Shown here: positions 54,875-64,000 of the stretch, piece by piece
Layout of the letters: the number at the start of each line of letters is the position of its first letter
How positions within the stretch are numbered: position 1 is the first letter of the stretch
From: Rubrobacter marinus
Lineage (GTDB): Bacteria; Actinomycetota; Rubrobacteria; Rubrobacterales; Rubrobacteraceae
Length of the DNA: 64,000 bases
Direction: 5' to 3'
NCBI RefSeq assembly: GCF_011492965.1
Contig: NZ_CP045121.1
Location: 4,030,001 to 4,094,000 of the forward strand
Position numbers and translations under genes: made by a program
The notes under the pieces: generated by a model
Seen by the model: the letters and a program-made list of their open reading frames with translations, nothing else
Databases searched by the model: none
What the model was told of the DNA's origin: nothing

Positions 54875-56113
54875 TTGGGCATCGTTGTCCAGAAGTACGG
54901 CGGCAGCTCGGTCGCGACGGCCGAGCACATAAAGGCGGTAGCGGAGCGGGTCAGAAAAGCCCGCGAGGCGGGGCATGGTCTCGTCGTGGTCGTCTCCGCC
55001 ATGGGCAAGACCACGGACAGGCTCTTAGCACTCGCGAACGAGGTCTCCAGCGAGCCCTCGCCGCGCGAGATCGACCAGCTCCTCTCGACCGGCGAGCGCC
55101 AGTCCGTCGCGCTCCTTGCGATGGCGCTGCACGACCGTGGGGTGGCCGCCACCTCGCTCACCGGCCCCCAGGCCGGGATGGAGACGAGCGGCCGCTACGG
55201 CTCCGGCGTCATCTCGACCATAAGGACCGAGAGGATGAAGAAGCTCCTCGACGAGGGGCAGGTCGTCATCGTCGCGGGTTTTCAGGGGATGAACGCCGTC
55301 GGCGACGTCGTTACCCTAGGACGCGGCGGCTCGGACACGACGGCCGTCGCGCTCGCCGCGGCCCTGTACGCCGAGCGGTGCGAGATCTACACGGACGTCA
55401 CCGGCGTCTTTACCGCCGACCCGCGCATCGTCCCGAGCGCCCGGCGCATCCCGCTCATCTCCCCGGCGGAGATGGCCGAGATGGCGTGGCGCGGGGCGAA
55501 GGTCATGCATCCCAGGGCCGTCGAGCTCGGGGCGCTGTACGGCGTCGAGATACACGTCAGGAGCTCCTTCTCCGAGGAGCCGGGTACCGTCATCAGGGAG
55601 GGCAGCAACTTGGAGCGTCTGGAGACCCGCGAGACCCTGGCAGGCATCGTCCACGACCTCGACGTCTCCCGCATAACCCTCACCGGCATCAGGACCGGCC
55701 CCGGCACGATGAGCCGCGTCTTCACGCCCCTGGCCGAGAGCGGGGTCTCCGTCGACGTCATCGTGGAGAGCGCCCCCAAAGAAGGGGCCTCGGACATCGC
55801 CTTCACCGTCGGCCGCGGGGACTACCGCGACGCCCTCAGGCTCGCCGGCGAGGTCGCGGGCTCTCTGGGCGGCGAGGTCGAGGGCGAGGAGGAGCTCGGC
55901 AAGGTCAGCGTCGTGGGGACGGGGATGCTCAACCGGCCCGGCTACGCGGCGAGGATGTTCGCTTCCCTGGGGAAGGCGGGGATACCCATAAGGATGGTCT
56001 CGACCTCGGAGATACAGGTAACCTGCGTGTTGCCCGCCGAGAGGGTGGAAGAGGCCGTTCGGATCCTGCACGAGGACTTCGAGCTCGAAGGAATGGAGGA
56101 GAGAGATGTTTAG
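54875..56113 (+). CDS. lysC: aspartate kinase
   Basis: LysC phosphorylates aspartate, the entry to lysine, threonine and methionine. Landmarks: VQKYGGSSVATAEHI, VVVVSAMGKTTDRL, GERQS, TLGRGGSDTTAVALAAAL and YTDVTGVFTADPRIV. Two C-terminal ACT units (SRITLTGIRTGPGTMSRVF and GKVSVVGTGMLNRPG) should give feedback control. The TTG at 54875 has GGAGG upstream and yields the usual short N-terminus; an ATG at 54851 lacks a ribosome site. It overlaps dapA by 8 bp. Confidence 0.94.
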   Translation: MGIVVQKYGGSSVATAEHIKAVAERVRKAREAGHGLVVVVSAMGKTTDRLLALANEVSSEPSPREIDQLLSTGERQSVALLAMALHDRGVAATSLTGPQAGMETSGRYGSGVISTIRTERMKKLLDEGQVVIVAGFQGMNAVGDVVTLGRGGSDTTAVALAAALYAERCEIYTDVTGVFTADPRIVPSARRIPLISPAEMAEMAWRGAKVMHPRAVELGALYGVEIHVRSSFSEEPGTVIREGSNLERLETRETLAGIVHDLDVSRITLTGIRTGPGTMSRVFTPLAESGVSVDVIVESAPKEGASDIAFTVGRGDYRDALRLAGEVAGSLGGEVEGEEELGKVSVVGTGMLNRPGYAARMFASLGKAGIPIRMVSTSEIQVTCVLPAERVEEAVRILHEDFELEGMEERDV

Positions 56114-57001
56114 CGGCGCGTTCACGGCCCTCATCACCCCGTTCAGGAACGGGGAGGTCGACGTCGAGGCCCTCGAGGGGCTGGTCGAGTTCCAGATCAA
56201 GGGAGGAGTCTCGGGCCTCGTCCCCTGCGGCACCACCGCCGAGACCCCAGCCCTCTCCGAGGCGGAGGACCGGCTCGTCATCGAGACCGTCGTGCGCGTC
56301 GCCGCCGGACGCGTCGCCGTGATCGCCGGCACCGGTTCCAACTCCACGGATATGGCGATTAAGTACACCAAGATGGCCGAGGAGGCCGGCGCCGACGGCT
56401 CGCTTCAGGTCGCCCCCTACTACAACAAGCCGACCCAGGAGGGCCTCTACCGCCACTTCGCCGCCATCGCCGAGAATACGAGCCTCCCCCTCGTCCTCTA
56501 CAACATCCCCGGCCGCACCGGCGTGACGGTAAGCGCCGAGACCACGGCCCGCCTCGCCGAGGTGCCGAACATCGTGGGAACTAAAGAGGCGACCCACTCC
56601 ATGGACATGGCGAGCGACGTACGCCGCCTCTGCGGCGAGGAGTTCGCCATCCTCTCCGGCGACGACTCCCTCACCCTGCCCATCATGTCCCTGGGTGGCA
56701 ACGGCGTGATCTCCGTCGCCTCCAACGTCGCCCCCGCCGCCGTCTCGGAGATGGTGGCGGCGCTCCTGAACGGCGACTTCGAGCGCGGCCGCGAGCTCCA
56801 CTACGAGCTTCTCCCCCTCTTCCGGGCGCTCTTCGTGGAGACGAACCCGATCCCCGTCAAGGCCGCCGCCTCCCTGCTCGGCCTCTGCTCCGACGAGATG
56901 CGCCTCCCCATGGTCCCGCTCGCCGACGATAATCTTGCGAAGCTACGCGAGGTCATGGAGACCGTCCCCCACCTCCTCCCCACCCCGAAGAGGTCCTCTA
57001 G
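56106..57001 (+). CDS. dapA: 4-hydroxy-tetrahydrodipicolinate synthase (one apparent 1-bp deletion near the end)
   Basis: DapA joins pyruvate and aspartate semialdehyde. A TIM-barrel of about 298 aa: FTALITPFRNGEVD, PCGTTAETPALSEAED, APYYNKPTQEGLY, LYNIPGRTG with the catalytic Tyr, and VGTKEATHS with the Schiff-base Lys. In the given sequence the frame runs on into dapB. A base lost at the CCCC run near 56986 explains this and gives the end HPEEVL with TAG at 56999. It overlaps lysC. Confidence 0.92.
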
Positions 57002-57005
57002 GGCC

Positions 57006-57790
57006 GTGGCGGACGCCGTCCGCGTAGCCGTGATCGGGGCGGCGGGGCGCATGGGCCGCGAGCTCTGCCGCGCCGCCCTGGAGACCGAAGGGGTGGAGCT
57101 CGTCGGGGTACCGTCGAGCCCGAGGCACCCGAGCTCGGCGCCGACCTCGGCGAGCTCGCGGGCGCCGGCAGAATAGGCGTCACCGCCACCGAAGACCCGC
57201 CCGGGGAGGCCGACGTCCTCGTCGAGTTCACCACCCCGGAGGCGACCGTGGAGCACCTCTCCTACGGCAAGCCTCATGTCATCGGCACGACGGGGCTCTC
57301 CGCGCAGGACCACTCCCGCGTCGAGGAGGCGGCGGGGGCCGTCCCCATCGTCCTCGCCCCGAACATGAGCGTCGGGGTCAACCTCCTCCGCGAGGTCATC
57401 GAGGAGATGGCCGCCAAGCTTCGGGGCTACGACCTCGAGGTCGTCGAGACGCACCACCGCAACAAGAAGGACGCCCCCTCTGGGACGGCGCTCTTTCTGG
57501 CACGGGCCGCCGCCGAGGGTCGCGGGCAGGACCTCGACGAGGTCGCCGTGTACGGGCGTGAGGGGATGGCGCCTCGTTCCGAGGGCGAGATCGGCATCCA
57601 CGCCCTCCGGGGCGGGGCCGTCGTCGGGGAGCACCGCCTGATCTTCTACTCCGGCGGCGAGGAGGTCGAGGTGGTCCACCGCGCCCTCTCCCGCCGCACC
57701 TTCGCCGACGGCGCCATGCGTGCGGCGAAGTTCGCCGCTACCGCCGGACCCGGCCTCTACTCCATGTCCGACGTCCTCGACGCCGGCTAG
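57006..57790 (+). CDS. dapB: 4-hydroxy-tetrahydrodipicolinate reductase (one apparent 1-bp deletion)
   Basis: DapB reduces the DapA product with NAD(P)H. It begins RVAVIGAAGRMGRELCRAA (dinucleotide site). The frame is lost at the GGG near 57111 and continues ELGADLGELAG, VLVEFTTPEAT, GTTGLSAQD, ETHHRNKKDAPSGTAL (catalytic His and Lys) and GEIGIHALRGGAVVGEH. GTG start 5 bp after the dapA stop, so one operon lysC-dapA-dapB. Confidence 0.92.
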
Positions 57791-57908
57791 CACGCCTCCG
57801 CGCCAGTCCCCGTCCTCGGGGCAGTCCCTGCGTCCGTATCTTATCTACGCTTCCTGTTGGGAGAACTCGCGCTAAACTCCTGCGCGACGCCACGAGAGAG
57901 AGGAAGAG

Positions 57909-59770
57909 ATGACCGATACCAGGACCTCCATGCCGCCCCTCATCCCGCGCGAGACGCTCTTCGGCAACCCCGAGAAGGCGCAGCCGCGCCTGAGCCCGGA
58001 CGGGACCCGCCTCGCCTACCTTGCCCCCTGAACGGCGTCCTGAACGTCTACGTCGGGCCCGCCGATGCCCCGTCGGCGACGATGAGTTCGTCCCGGTGAC
58101 GAGGGACGAGGTCCGCGGCATCCGCGTGTACTTCTGGGCGGAGGACAACCGCCACGTGCTCTACCTCCAGGACAGCGGGGGGACGAGAACTGGCGCCTGC
58201 ACGCCGTCGACCCGACGAGCGGCGAGGACCGCGACCTGACCCCGTTCGAGGGGTGCAGGCCCAGCCCATCGAGAGGAGCCGGCGCTTCCCGGACGCGCTG
58301 CTCGTGGGCCTCAACAAGGAGAGCCCCGAGCTCCACGACGCGTACAAGCTGACCCTGAGCACGGGCGAGCTCGAGATGGTCGCGAAGAACCCCGGCAACG
58401 TCGTCGGCTGGGTCGCCGACCACGACTTCGAGGTGCGCGGCGCGGTGACGTCCACCCCCGAGGGCGGCTCCATCCTGCTCCTGCGCGACAGCGCGCAAGG
58501 AGACTGGCAGGAGGCCGTAAGCTGGGGGAAGGAGGACGCCCTGACGAGCGGCCCGGTCGGGTTCACGCCCGGCGGAGAGGGGATGTACCTCTTCGACTCG
58601 CGCGGGGCGAACGCCGCCCGGCTCGTCGTCCTCGACCCGGCGAGCGGCGAGACGGAGGTGCTCGTCGAGGACCCGCGCTACGACGTCGGCGACGTGATGA
58701 TCCACCCCGAGACGCGCGAGGCCCAGGCCGCCGCCGTCGAGCGCGCCCGCACCGAGTGGGTGGTCCTCGACGACGCCATCCGGGAAGACTTCGAGGCGAT
58801 AAAGGGCCTGAACCGCGGTGACTTCGCCGTGACGAGCCGCGACCGCGCCGACGAGCGCTGGATCGTCGCGTTCACCGCCGACGACGGCGGCGCCTCCTAC
58901 TACTCCTACGACCGGAGCTCCCGTACGGGCACACACCTCCTCGACGCCCGCCCGGACCTCGCCGGGTATGTCCTCGCCCGCATGGAGCCCATCTCCTTCA
59001 CCTCCCGCGACGGCCTGGTAATAGAGGGCTACCTCACCCTGCCGCCCGGGGACCCGGAGCGACCGATGCCGATGGTGCTCAACGTGCACGGGGGTCCGTG
59101 GGCGCGCGACGGGTGGGGCTACGACCCCGAGGCCCAGTGGCTCGCCAACCGGGGCTACGCCTGCCTCCAGGTCAACTTCCGCGGCTCGACCGGCTACGGC
59201 AAGGACTTCCTCAACGCCGGCAACAAGGAGTGGGCCGCCAAGATGCACGACGATCTCGTGGACGCGGTCCGTTGGGCCGTGGACGAGGGCGTCGCCGACG
59301 GGGAGCGCGTCGCGATCTACGGGGGCTCCTACGGCGGCTACGCAGCACTCGTTGGCGCCACGTTCACCCCGGAGATCTTCCGCTGCGCCGTGGACATCGT
59401 GGGTCCGAGCAACCTGATCACGCTCATCCAAAGCGTCCCGCCGTACTGGAAGCCGCTCCTCTCGATCTTCCACGAGCGGGTCGGCAACCCGGAGACGGAG
59501 GAGGAGTTCCTCAAGAGCCGCTCCCCGCTCTTCTTTGTCGATCGCATCCAGATCCCGATGCTCGTCGCCCAGGGCGCGAACGACCCGCGCGTCAAGCAGG
59601 CCGAGGCCGAGCAGGTCGTCGCCGCGATGCGCGAGAAGGGGATAGACCACGAGTACATGCTCTTCGAGGACGAGGGGCACGGCTTCGCGAGGCCCGAGAA
59701 CCGCCTCGAGTTCTACGCCGCCGCCGAAAGGTTCCTCGCAAGGCACCTCGGCGGCCGTTACGAAGAGTAG
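57909..59770 (+). CDS. S9 family serine peptidase (four apparent 1-bp deletions in the N-terminal half)
   Basis: A prolyl-oligopeptidase/acylaminoacyl-peptidase-like protein of about 620 aa. The N-terminal propeller is spread over three frames: PRETLFGNPEKAQPRLSPDG; NGVLNVYVGPAD; DDEFVPVTRDEVRGIRVYFWAEDNRHVLYLQDSGG; ENWRLHAVDPTSGEDRDL; then one long frame to the end. Breaks fall at C or G runs near 58027, 58077, 58178 and 58248. The hydrolase domain has VHGGPWARDGWG, the nucleophile GGSYGGYA, GANDPRV (Asp) and EGHGF (His). ATG 57909 behind AGAGAGGAAGAG. Confidence 0.88.
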
Positions 59771-59784
59771 CGAGGGGTAGAAGC

Positions 59785-59806
59785 GGGGCCCGGGACTCCG
59801 GGCCCC
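59785..59806. terminator. terminator between S9 peptidase and LysM genes
   Basis: 9-bp perfect arms GGGGCCCGG and CCGGGCCCC with a GACT loop. Confidence 0.55.
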
Positions 59807-60087
59807 TACTCGACCGGGGGCAGCTCCAGGGTCATGCCCGGGTGGATCCTGGTCCCCGAAAGGTCGTTGGCCTCCTTGATGATCTCCACGACGGGCCTCG
59901 GGTCCTCGCGGGACGGGGTGTGGGCGACGGCGATGTCCCAGAGCGTGTCGCCGGGCGAGACGGTGTACCGGACGGGCTGCGTCCCGGCGCCGGCCCCGGT
60001 CCCCGTGTACAGGGCAAAGACCGCGGCGGTAGCGACGAACAGCGCCCCGAGACGTCTCCTACGATATGTCGAACGGGCAGATTTCAC
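59806..60087 (-). CDS. LysM-domain protein, membrane-anchored or secreted
   Basis: A 93-aa protein. A basic start (MKSARSTYRRRRLG) precedes one hydrophobic segment (ALFVATAAVFALYTGTGAGAG), then a single LysM domain (YTVSPGDTLWDIAVAH to IHPGMTLELPPV) that binds peptidoglycan. It resembles the LexA-linked DivL/YneA-like cell-division suppressors of Gram-positives in layout, though that link is only suggestive. Confidence 0.85.
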   Translation of the reverse strand: MKSARSTYRRRRLGALFVATAAVFALYTGTGAGAGTQPVRYTVSPGDTLWDIAVAHTPSREDPRPVVEIIKEANDLSGTRIHPGMTLELPPVE

Positions 60088-60194
60088 CCAAGAAACATAC
60101 GGCTATCCAACCCGTTTCCCAACGGCATTTACCCGAGTACGTACATCTGGGGCCTCTTCCGAAGGGGTACAAGCCCGTCCGGAAACCCGTCTCT

Positions 60195-60364
60195 CTAGCC
60201 GTTCTCGCTCCCGCCGCGCGAGCCTTTGGGCGAGATCATCGCCACCACGCTCGACACCCAACCGGGGTCCACCTCCATCCTGCGGGCTATCTCGTCCTCG
60301 GGAGCCCGAGGTCCCACAGGCGACCGACCTCCTCCTGCAGACAAACCTCGCCGTGCTCCCCCAT
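60195..60364 (-). CDS. small HTH-like protein (one apparent 1-bp deletion)
   Basis: The ATG at 60364 follows GGAGAGGAGAGGGAG. The frame reads MGEHGEVCLQEEVGRLWDLG; at a GGG run near 60304 one missing base restores APEDEIARRMEVDPGWV, then SSVVAMISPKGSRGGSENG and TAG at 60195. The 56-aa product looks like a helix-turn-helix (DEIARRMEVDPGWVSSVV). No family named. Not visible as a long frame without the correction. Confidence 0.5.
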
Positions 60365-60631
60365 CGCTCCCTCTCCTCTCCCGGCACCCGGCAAACCAGG
60401 CCCGAACCGTACCGATCGGGATCTTCCCCGTGGCCCCGCTGGCCGATTATGCTCTCCTGCCGCGACCTCGCCAGATCGCGGCAGGAACGCTGTCTTACCC
60501 GAATCCTACATACCGCGACGCTTCTCACGCTTGCTCGATGGTATGTACCCCGCCTGCACACTTCGGTGCAATTCTTGCTCGAACCTCCCCGCGGCGTCTT
60601 ACGACCCCCGGTATGGGGTAGGTTGACCACT

Positions 60632-60802
60632 GTGAAAACAAATACAGTTCAGATAGTTCATCCTGTCTCATGCGATCATTGGCCGACGATGCTGGCCATG
60701 ATCCCCACCGACCGCGGCTACAGGGCCCGTTGTCTGACGTGCGGCCATACCGGGCCGCGACGCGAGAGCAAGGAGCTCGCGTGGGTGGCTCTGATGCGCT
60801 GA
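60632..60802 (+). CDS. small Cys/His protein, zinc-ribbon-like
   Basis: A 56-aa frame from a GTG: MKTNTVQIVHPVSCDHWP, TMLAMIPTDRGYRARCLTCG and HTGPRRESKELAWVALMR. Cys and His spacing (CDH, CLTCGHTG) fits a small zinc site. No clear ribosome site; less GC-rich at its start. The gap from 60365 to 60631 holds nothing else I can support. Confidence 0.42.
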   Translation: MKTNTVQIVHPVSCDHWPTMLAMIPTDRGYRARCLTCGHTGPRRESKELAWVALMR

Positions 60803-60923
60803 CGTGTGAACGCCGGGAGGGGTCGAGGCTCCCTCATCGCTCGAGAGGAGGCGTAGAGGTAAGAGAGATCAAAGGCGGTAAACTGCGGGAGACATGGGAG
60901 CCCGAAGAGGACGTTAGCGAGAC

Positions 60924-61703
60924 TTGCACTTCACAAAGATGCACGGCGCCGGCAACGACTTCATCATCCTCGACCCGGGCGAGGTCGAGGAAGTGGAGGA
61001 CCTTGGCGCCCTCGCCCGCAAGGTCTGCGACCGCCACTTCGGCGTCGGCGCGGACGGGTTGCTGATCCCGGCGCCCTCGGACTCCGCGGACCTGAAGATG
61101 GTCTACCTCAACTCGGACGGCTCCCCCTCCGAGATGTGCGGCAACGGCCTCCGCTGCCTCGCCCGCTACGCCCGGGACTACGAGATCCTGGACGGCGACG
61201 CCCTCACGATGGACACCGGCGCCGGCGCGAAGAAGGTCATCCTCTTCGAGGACGGCTCCTCGCGGGTGGACATGGGCCCCCGTCCCTCGGGAGGACGCCG
61301 AGCTGCGCGGCTTCCGCTTCTCGCGCGTCTCGATGGGCAACCCGCACGCCGTCGCCTTCCTGGACAGCGAGGCCGAGGTAGACGCGCTTGACCTCCGAGA
61401 CGTGGGACCAGGGATCGAGCGTGACCCCACCTTCCCGAAGGGACGAACGTCGAGTTCGCGTATCCACGGTCTCTGGAACAGCTCAGGATGAGGATCTGGG
61501 AGCGCGGCGCCGGCGAGACCCTCGCCTCGGGCTCCGGCTCGTGCGCGACGGCCGTAGCGGCGATCTCGCGCGGCTTGGTGACGAGCCCCGTGCGCCTGAT
61601 CCTGGACGGCGGCTCGGTCGAGATAAGCTGGGAGGGCGCACAGCAGCCGGTCTACATGACGGGCCCCGCCGAGTACGTCTGCGAGGGAGAGCTGCTCCTC
61701 TAG
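60924..61703 (+). CDS. dapF: diaminopimelate epimerase (three apparent 1-bp deletions)
   Basis: DapF converts LL- to meso-diaminopimelate for lysine and peptidoglycan. The start FTKMHGAGNDFIILD and the first catalytic Cys in SPSEMCGNGLRCLARY are in one frame. Losses at C and G runs near 61281 and 61292 lead to EDAELRGFRFSRVSMGNPHAVAFLD; another near 61440 restores NVEFAYP, then RIWERGAGETLASGSGSCATAVAA with the second catalytic Cys. TTG start. Separated from lysC-dapAB by about 3 kb. Confidence 0.92.
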
Positions 61704-63012
61704 CGGCCGAGCTCCGCCTCAAGCTCGTCCACGAACTGCCTCGCGGTGCGCCCGCTCCTTCCGGCGTGCCAGCGGTCCCAGAGGAGGGCGCGCTCCTGGA
61801 GCTCGTCTTCCGGCATCTTTATGCCCCGCTCCCCGGCCAGCCCCGCGACGATCTCCAGGTAGCGCCTCTGGTCGGGGGCGGCGAAGGTCAGGCGCAGGCC
61901 GAAGCGGGCGGAGAGGGAGAGCTTCTCTTGCATGGTGTCGCGGGCGTGGACGTCGTCGCCGAGCTCCCCGCGGTCGGAGAAGTTCTCCCGGATCAGGTTC
62001 CGGCGGTTCGAGGTGGCGTAGACGCGGACGTTGGGCGGCGGCTCCTCGATGCTCCCCTCCAGGAGCGCCTTCAGGGCCTTGTACTCGACCTCGTGCTCCT
62101 CGAAGGAGAGGTCGTCCACGAAGAGGACGAAGCGCGGCCCCCGGTTGCGCAACACGTCGAGCACCAGCGGCAGCTCGCGCAGATCCTCCTTGGCGACCTC
62201 GACGACCTTCAGCCCCCTGTCGGCGTACTCGTTCGCTATCGCCTTGACGGTCGAGGATTTGCCGGTGCCGGGCGGACCGTAGAGCAGGGCGTGGTGCGCC
62301 GGCAGCCCGGCGACGAACCGCTCGGTGTTCGAGATCAGGGGCCCCCGCTCCCGCTCGTAGCCCACGAGCCCAGCGAGCCGCGTGGGGTCCGGCCGCGGCA
62401 CCGCCGAGAGCCCCCCGTCGCGCCAGCGAAACGCCGCGTGGCGCCCGAAGGCACCCGCCCCGTGGCGGGAGAAGAACTCCGCGAGACCCCCGGCCTGCCC
62501 GCCCCAGTCCCGAGCGTCGGCGAGGGACCGGGCCACCTCGCGCCGGGGCGAGGGACCGGGCGTCGGCTCGAACCCGGGCGCCGTCCACAGCCCCGCGAGC
62601 TCCGGCGCCGCCCCTCGACGGCGCCGAGCAGCGCCTCCGCCCCGAACCCGAAGAGCGCCCGCAACACCCCAAGCTCCCGGCGGGCCTGCTCCAGGAGCGT
62701 GGGTGCGAGCTCCCCCCGCTCGGCCCCCAGCGAGAAGGGGTTCTCGTCTTCGAGGATGCGATGGACGAGGTAGGACCGCCACGCGTCGGGGAGCAGGTGC
62801 TCGGGCGCCTCCGCGATCTCCCGCCACCACCGGCCGCAGACCTCCGCCACGACCGCCGGGTCCGGGCCGTCTTTCTGCAGCAGCTCGAGCAGGACCAGCC
62901 CCTCCCGGACCGCAGGGGAGTCGACGACGCCGCGCAGCAGCGCCAGCCCGTGAGCCCGTAAGAGCAGGGTTTTAGTGTCGGCAGGCTCCACGCGGACGGA
63001 CTTTAGCAGCAA
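61700..63012 (-). CDS. DUF815-type AAA ATPase (one apparent 1-bp deletion)
   Basis: An ATPase of about 438 aa. The helical N-terminal half (TKTLLLRAHGLALLRGVVDSPAVREGL to FGFGAEALLGAVEG) is in one frame; after one base lost near 62617 the second frame continues APELAGLWTAPGFEPT, then LVGYERERGPLISNTERFVAG, Walker A LLYGPPGTGKSSTV, Walker B VLFVDDLSFEE and YATSNRRNLI. DUF815 proteins are ATPases of unclear role. TTG at 63012 is the first start; no good ribosome site. Its stop overlaps that of dapF. Confidence 0.85.
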
Positions 63013-63043
63013 AGGGCCCCATCGGCCGGGGTCGACGGGAGAG

Positions 63044-63700
63044 TCAGCCGCCGAAGAGGCGGGCCCAGAAGCCGCGGTTCTTGAGAACCTGGATCTCGGC
63101 CTCCAGGCGGGTGCGCTCCTCGGAGATGGCGGACTTCTCCTCGACGATCTCCACGCGCTCCCTGATGAGGCGCTCGCGCTCCTCCTCGAGCCTCGCCTTC
63201 TCCTCCTCCAGCGTCGAGATCGTCTTCTCCTGGAGCTCGCGCTGGTACTCGATCAGGTTGAGCCGCTCGATCTCGGTCCACAAGCGATCGATCTCCGTGC
63301 GCGCGGCGTCCCGCTCTTTGCGGACCTCCTCGATCTGGCGGCTGCGCTCTTCGAGGCGCGTCTTGTAGTCCTGGCCCTGTTGCAAAAGCCGCTCGTACCG
63401 CTCGAACGGCACCGCCGGCAGGCGCGACGAGGTCTCCTCGCCGTAGGGGAAGTCGTCCCCGAGGACCTCGCCCTCGAAGACCTCCTCTTCCTCGACAGCC
63501 CCTTCGGCGCCGTTGCCGCCCAGGACGCGCGAGAGCTCCTCGACCTCGCGCAAGAGCAGGCTGTAGCCGCCCCGTACGCCGCGCTCGGCGTGCAGGCGGC
63601 CCTCCGCGACGTACCGGCGCACCGTGCTCGGCGACCGGCCGAGAATCGCCGCCGCCCCACCGAGCCCTATTCGCTCTTCTCTGCCCTCCATGGGGTCCAT
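63044..63700 (-). CDS. MerR-like DNA-binding protein with long coiled coil
   Basis: A 218-aa protein. Residues about 10-50 form a MerR-type winged helix (GLGGAAAILGRSPSTVRRYVAEGRLHA). An acidic linker follows, then from about residue 105 an unbroken heptad-rich coiled coil (RLEERSRQIEEVRKERDAARTEIDRLW onward), ending FWARLFGG, a Trp/Phe-rich motif that could contact membrane or a partner. No effector-binding domain. This layout suggests a structural or chromosome-associated role as much as a regulator. Confidence 0.8.
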   Translation of the reverse strand: MDPMEGREERIGLGGAAAILGRSPSTVRRYVAEGRLHAERGVRGGYSLLLREVEELSRVLGGNGAEGAVEEEEVFEGEVLGDDFPYGEETSSRLPAVPFERYERLLQQGQDYKTRLEERSRQIEEVRKERDAARTEIDRLWTEIERLNLIEYQRELQEKTISTLEEEKARLEEERERLIRERVEIVEEKSAISEERTRLEAEIQVLKNRGFWARLFGG

Positions 63701-63838
63701 GCCCGCATTCTACTTTAGCCCGTAGCCGACAGCCATCGGTGGGGGCCCGCTCCCGCAGAGCGAGGCCCCCGGCACACCGGCCGGACCGCGCGTTCCGGCG
63801 GCTTCCTGCCGTGCACCGGGGGCGAAGAAGTGGTCCTT

Positions 63839-64000
63839 CTAGGCCGTGAAGACCTGTCCGTCGCGTACCTCGACCGGGATCTCCGGCAGGGGCGTGTTCG
63901 CGGGGCCGTTCACGACCGAGGCGCCGTTGGCCGGGTCGAAGACCGACCCGTGACAGGGGCAGGCGAGCTGGCCGTTGTTGTACGCGACCGTGCACTGGGC
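63839..64000 (-). CDS. Rieske 2Fe-2S protein (C-terminal part, cut by window edge)
   Basis: The last 53 residues of a Rieske domain. Visible are one Cys of the first ligand pair region (QCTVAYNNGQ) and the second box CPCHGSVFDP, followed by PLPEIPVEVRDGQVF and a TAG. The pattern fits the iron-sulfur subunit of a menaquinol or ubiquinol:cytochrome c reductase, or a related electron-transfer protein. The rest lies outside the window. Confidence 0.88.
   Translation of the reverse strand, partial: AQCTVAYNNGQLACPCHGSVFDPANGASVVNGPANTPLPEIPVEVRDGQVFTA

Noticed and set aside
1..64000. CRISPR arrays, tRNA or rRNA genes
   Set aside because: No spaced direct repeats and no recognisable tRNA or rRNA stretches were seen on reading both strands; a covariance-model search was not possible.

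Overview
Organism. Very GC-rich DNA (roughly 70% or more in coding regions), many GTG/TTG starts, purine-rich Shine-Dalgarno sites and a mycofactocin locus point to an actinobacterium. The gene mix (NDMA-dependent methanol dehydrogenase, LPxTG-tailed secreted proteins, many SDRs) suggests a Rubrobacter-like lineage; this is inferred from gene content, not from a marker gene. Layout. 1-18 kb: a CO/xanthine-dehydrogenase-type molybdenum hydroxylase (partial large subunit plus 2Fe-2S subunit) lies divergent to an NDMA-dependent methanol dehydrogenase, followed by a MoxR ATPase and a VWA protein that both carry His-rich tracts, a methyltransferase, an NHLP-leader/sulfotransferase fusion, a small zinc protein and, on the minus strand, a mycofactocin operon running mftA, coupled SDR, mftB, mftC, mftD, mftE, mftF. 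The MftF is fused to an N-terminal methyltransferase. A NUDIX protein, a Ni/Co transporter and a DUF4242 protein follow. 18-27 kb: nadA-nadB-nadC with a NifS-type cysteine desulfurase, then nitronate monooxygenase, an RraA-like protein, a methyltransferase and a phosphoesterase. 27-33 kb: a defence island of lower GC (type IIG restriction-modification enzyme plus a DarT/DarG toxin-antitoxin pair), bounded by HU. 33-43 kb: LPxTG protein, UspA, cytochrome P450, niacin transporter NiaP, GH15 hydrolase, VKOR-like protein and SDRs. 43-54 kb: amine/polyamine catabolism (alanine dehydrogenase, two aldehyde dehydrogenases, APC permease, flavin amine oxidase, class III aminotransferase, GntR regulator) and a second LPxTG protein. 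54-64 kb: lysine/DAP genes lysC, dapA, dapB and dapF, an S9 peptidase, a LysM protein, a DUF815-type ATPase, a MerR-like coiled-coil protein and the end of a Rieske protein. How it fits together. Mycofactocin is the redox cofactor that nicotinoprotein alcohol dehydrogenases and the coupled SDR need, so the first 16 kb reads as one alcohol-oxidation island with its cofactor factory, metal-chaperone-like ATPase/VWA pair and possibly metal import. The nad genes and niaP, 13 kb apart, share one palindromic operator with identical 10-bp spacing, which suggests a single NAD regulon. Sequence quality. About 34 single-base deletions, nearly all in runs of G or C, break some 18 genes. Every one I could resolve is a one-base loss and restoring it rebuilds a conserved protein, so I read them as sequencing or assembly errors and annotate the genes as whole with the breaks noted.
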